Positions 63,932 through 64,000 of a stretch of DNA of 64,000 nt are shown piece by piece. The DNA is taken from positions 1,054,001-1,118,000 of the forward strand of contig NZ_CP129019.1 in assembly GCF_020524355.2 (NCBI RefSeq), read 5' to 3'. This DNA comes from Mesobacillus subterraneus. GTDB lineage: Bacteria > Bacillota > Bacilli > Bacillales > Cytobacillaceae. Both the position numbers and the translations under genes were made by a program. The notes under the pieces were generated by a model that worked only from the letters and a program-made list of their open reading frames with translations, searched no databases and was not told the DNA's origin. The stretch's first letter is position 1, and each line of letters begins with the position of its first letter.

Positions 63932-64000
63932 GAAGATCTCTCCTTATTAAATACATATAGAGGTATTTTAACGTAAAAATATTAAACTGGATATAGATAA

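Overview
The window is chromosomal DNA of an aerobic or facultative, endospore-forming member of the Bacillaceae, in the Bacillus/Mesobacillus range. The gene order follows the Bacillus subtilis yqfV-yqhT block almost gene for gene. Low-GC coding sequence, AGGAGG-type ribosome binding sites, TTG/GTG starts, Rho-independent terminators after most units, splB, a SpoVAF-type gene and a comG operon all fit. No plasmid, prophage or insertion-sequence genes were seen.

Layout. 1-4.5 kb: end of a zinc uptake operon (znuC, znuB) with zur, then yqfW, a repeat protein, ispG and a LysM protein. 4.7-10 kb: a DUF1189 protein, a Na/phosphate cotransporter with a PhoU-like tail, DUF456 yqgC, an Fe-S type fnr and sodA. 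10-18.5 kb: an MFS transporter, pbpA, and a PhoP-box-driven pstS-C-A-B-phoU operon. 18.5-25.2 kb: yqzCD, a DUF4912/glycosyltransferase cluster, rpmG, yqgN, a DUF92 protein, ldh and a small membrane protein. 25.3-39.7 kb: gluP rhomboid protease, a spoVAF-like gene, yqgQ-glcK, an LtaS-type enzyme, yqgU-yqgY, a MidA-like methyltransferase, a Cys-rich winged-helix regulator and mgsR. 39.7-45 kb: tRNA-Gln, comGA-GG, aroK, yqzE. 45-54 kb: yqhG-yqhH, tandem glycine riboswitch with gcvT-gcvPA-gcvPB, a 52-bp tandem repeat array, yqhL, lipM. 54-64 kb: class II ribonucleotide reductase nrdJ, splB, yqhO, yqhP, yqhR, aroQ, papA, efp and a rhodanese lipoprotein.

The most notable item is nrdJ, which is split by two short ORF-less group I introns. 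Both follow a GGU codon, both have the same guide-sequence start (GCCUC), and the second lies inside the catalytic NPCGE motif. Exact joining restores one reading frame. Other non-coding structure includes a family of about 120-bp palindromic elements (at least six copies or remnants, one a nested composite where B. subtilis carries tapA-sipW-tasA-sinRI), a 12-copy 52-bp hairpin array after gcvPB, and helically phased direct repeats upstream of pstS, the Na/phosphate cotransporter and mgsR.

Four genes (pstC, a glycosyltransferase, gluP, midA-like) carry single-base frameshifts, three of them with a shift in a homopolymer run. Because the downstream frames stay well conserved, sequencing error is the simplest explanation, and I annotate them as whole genes. 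All functions are inferred from sequence recognition alone; no searches were run.
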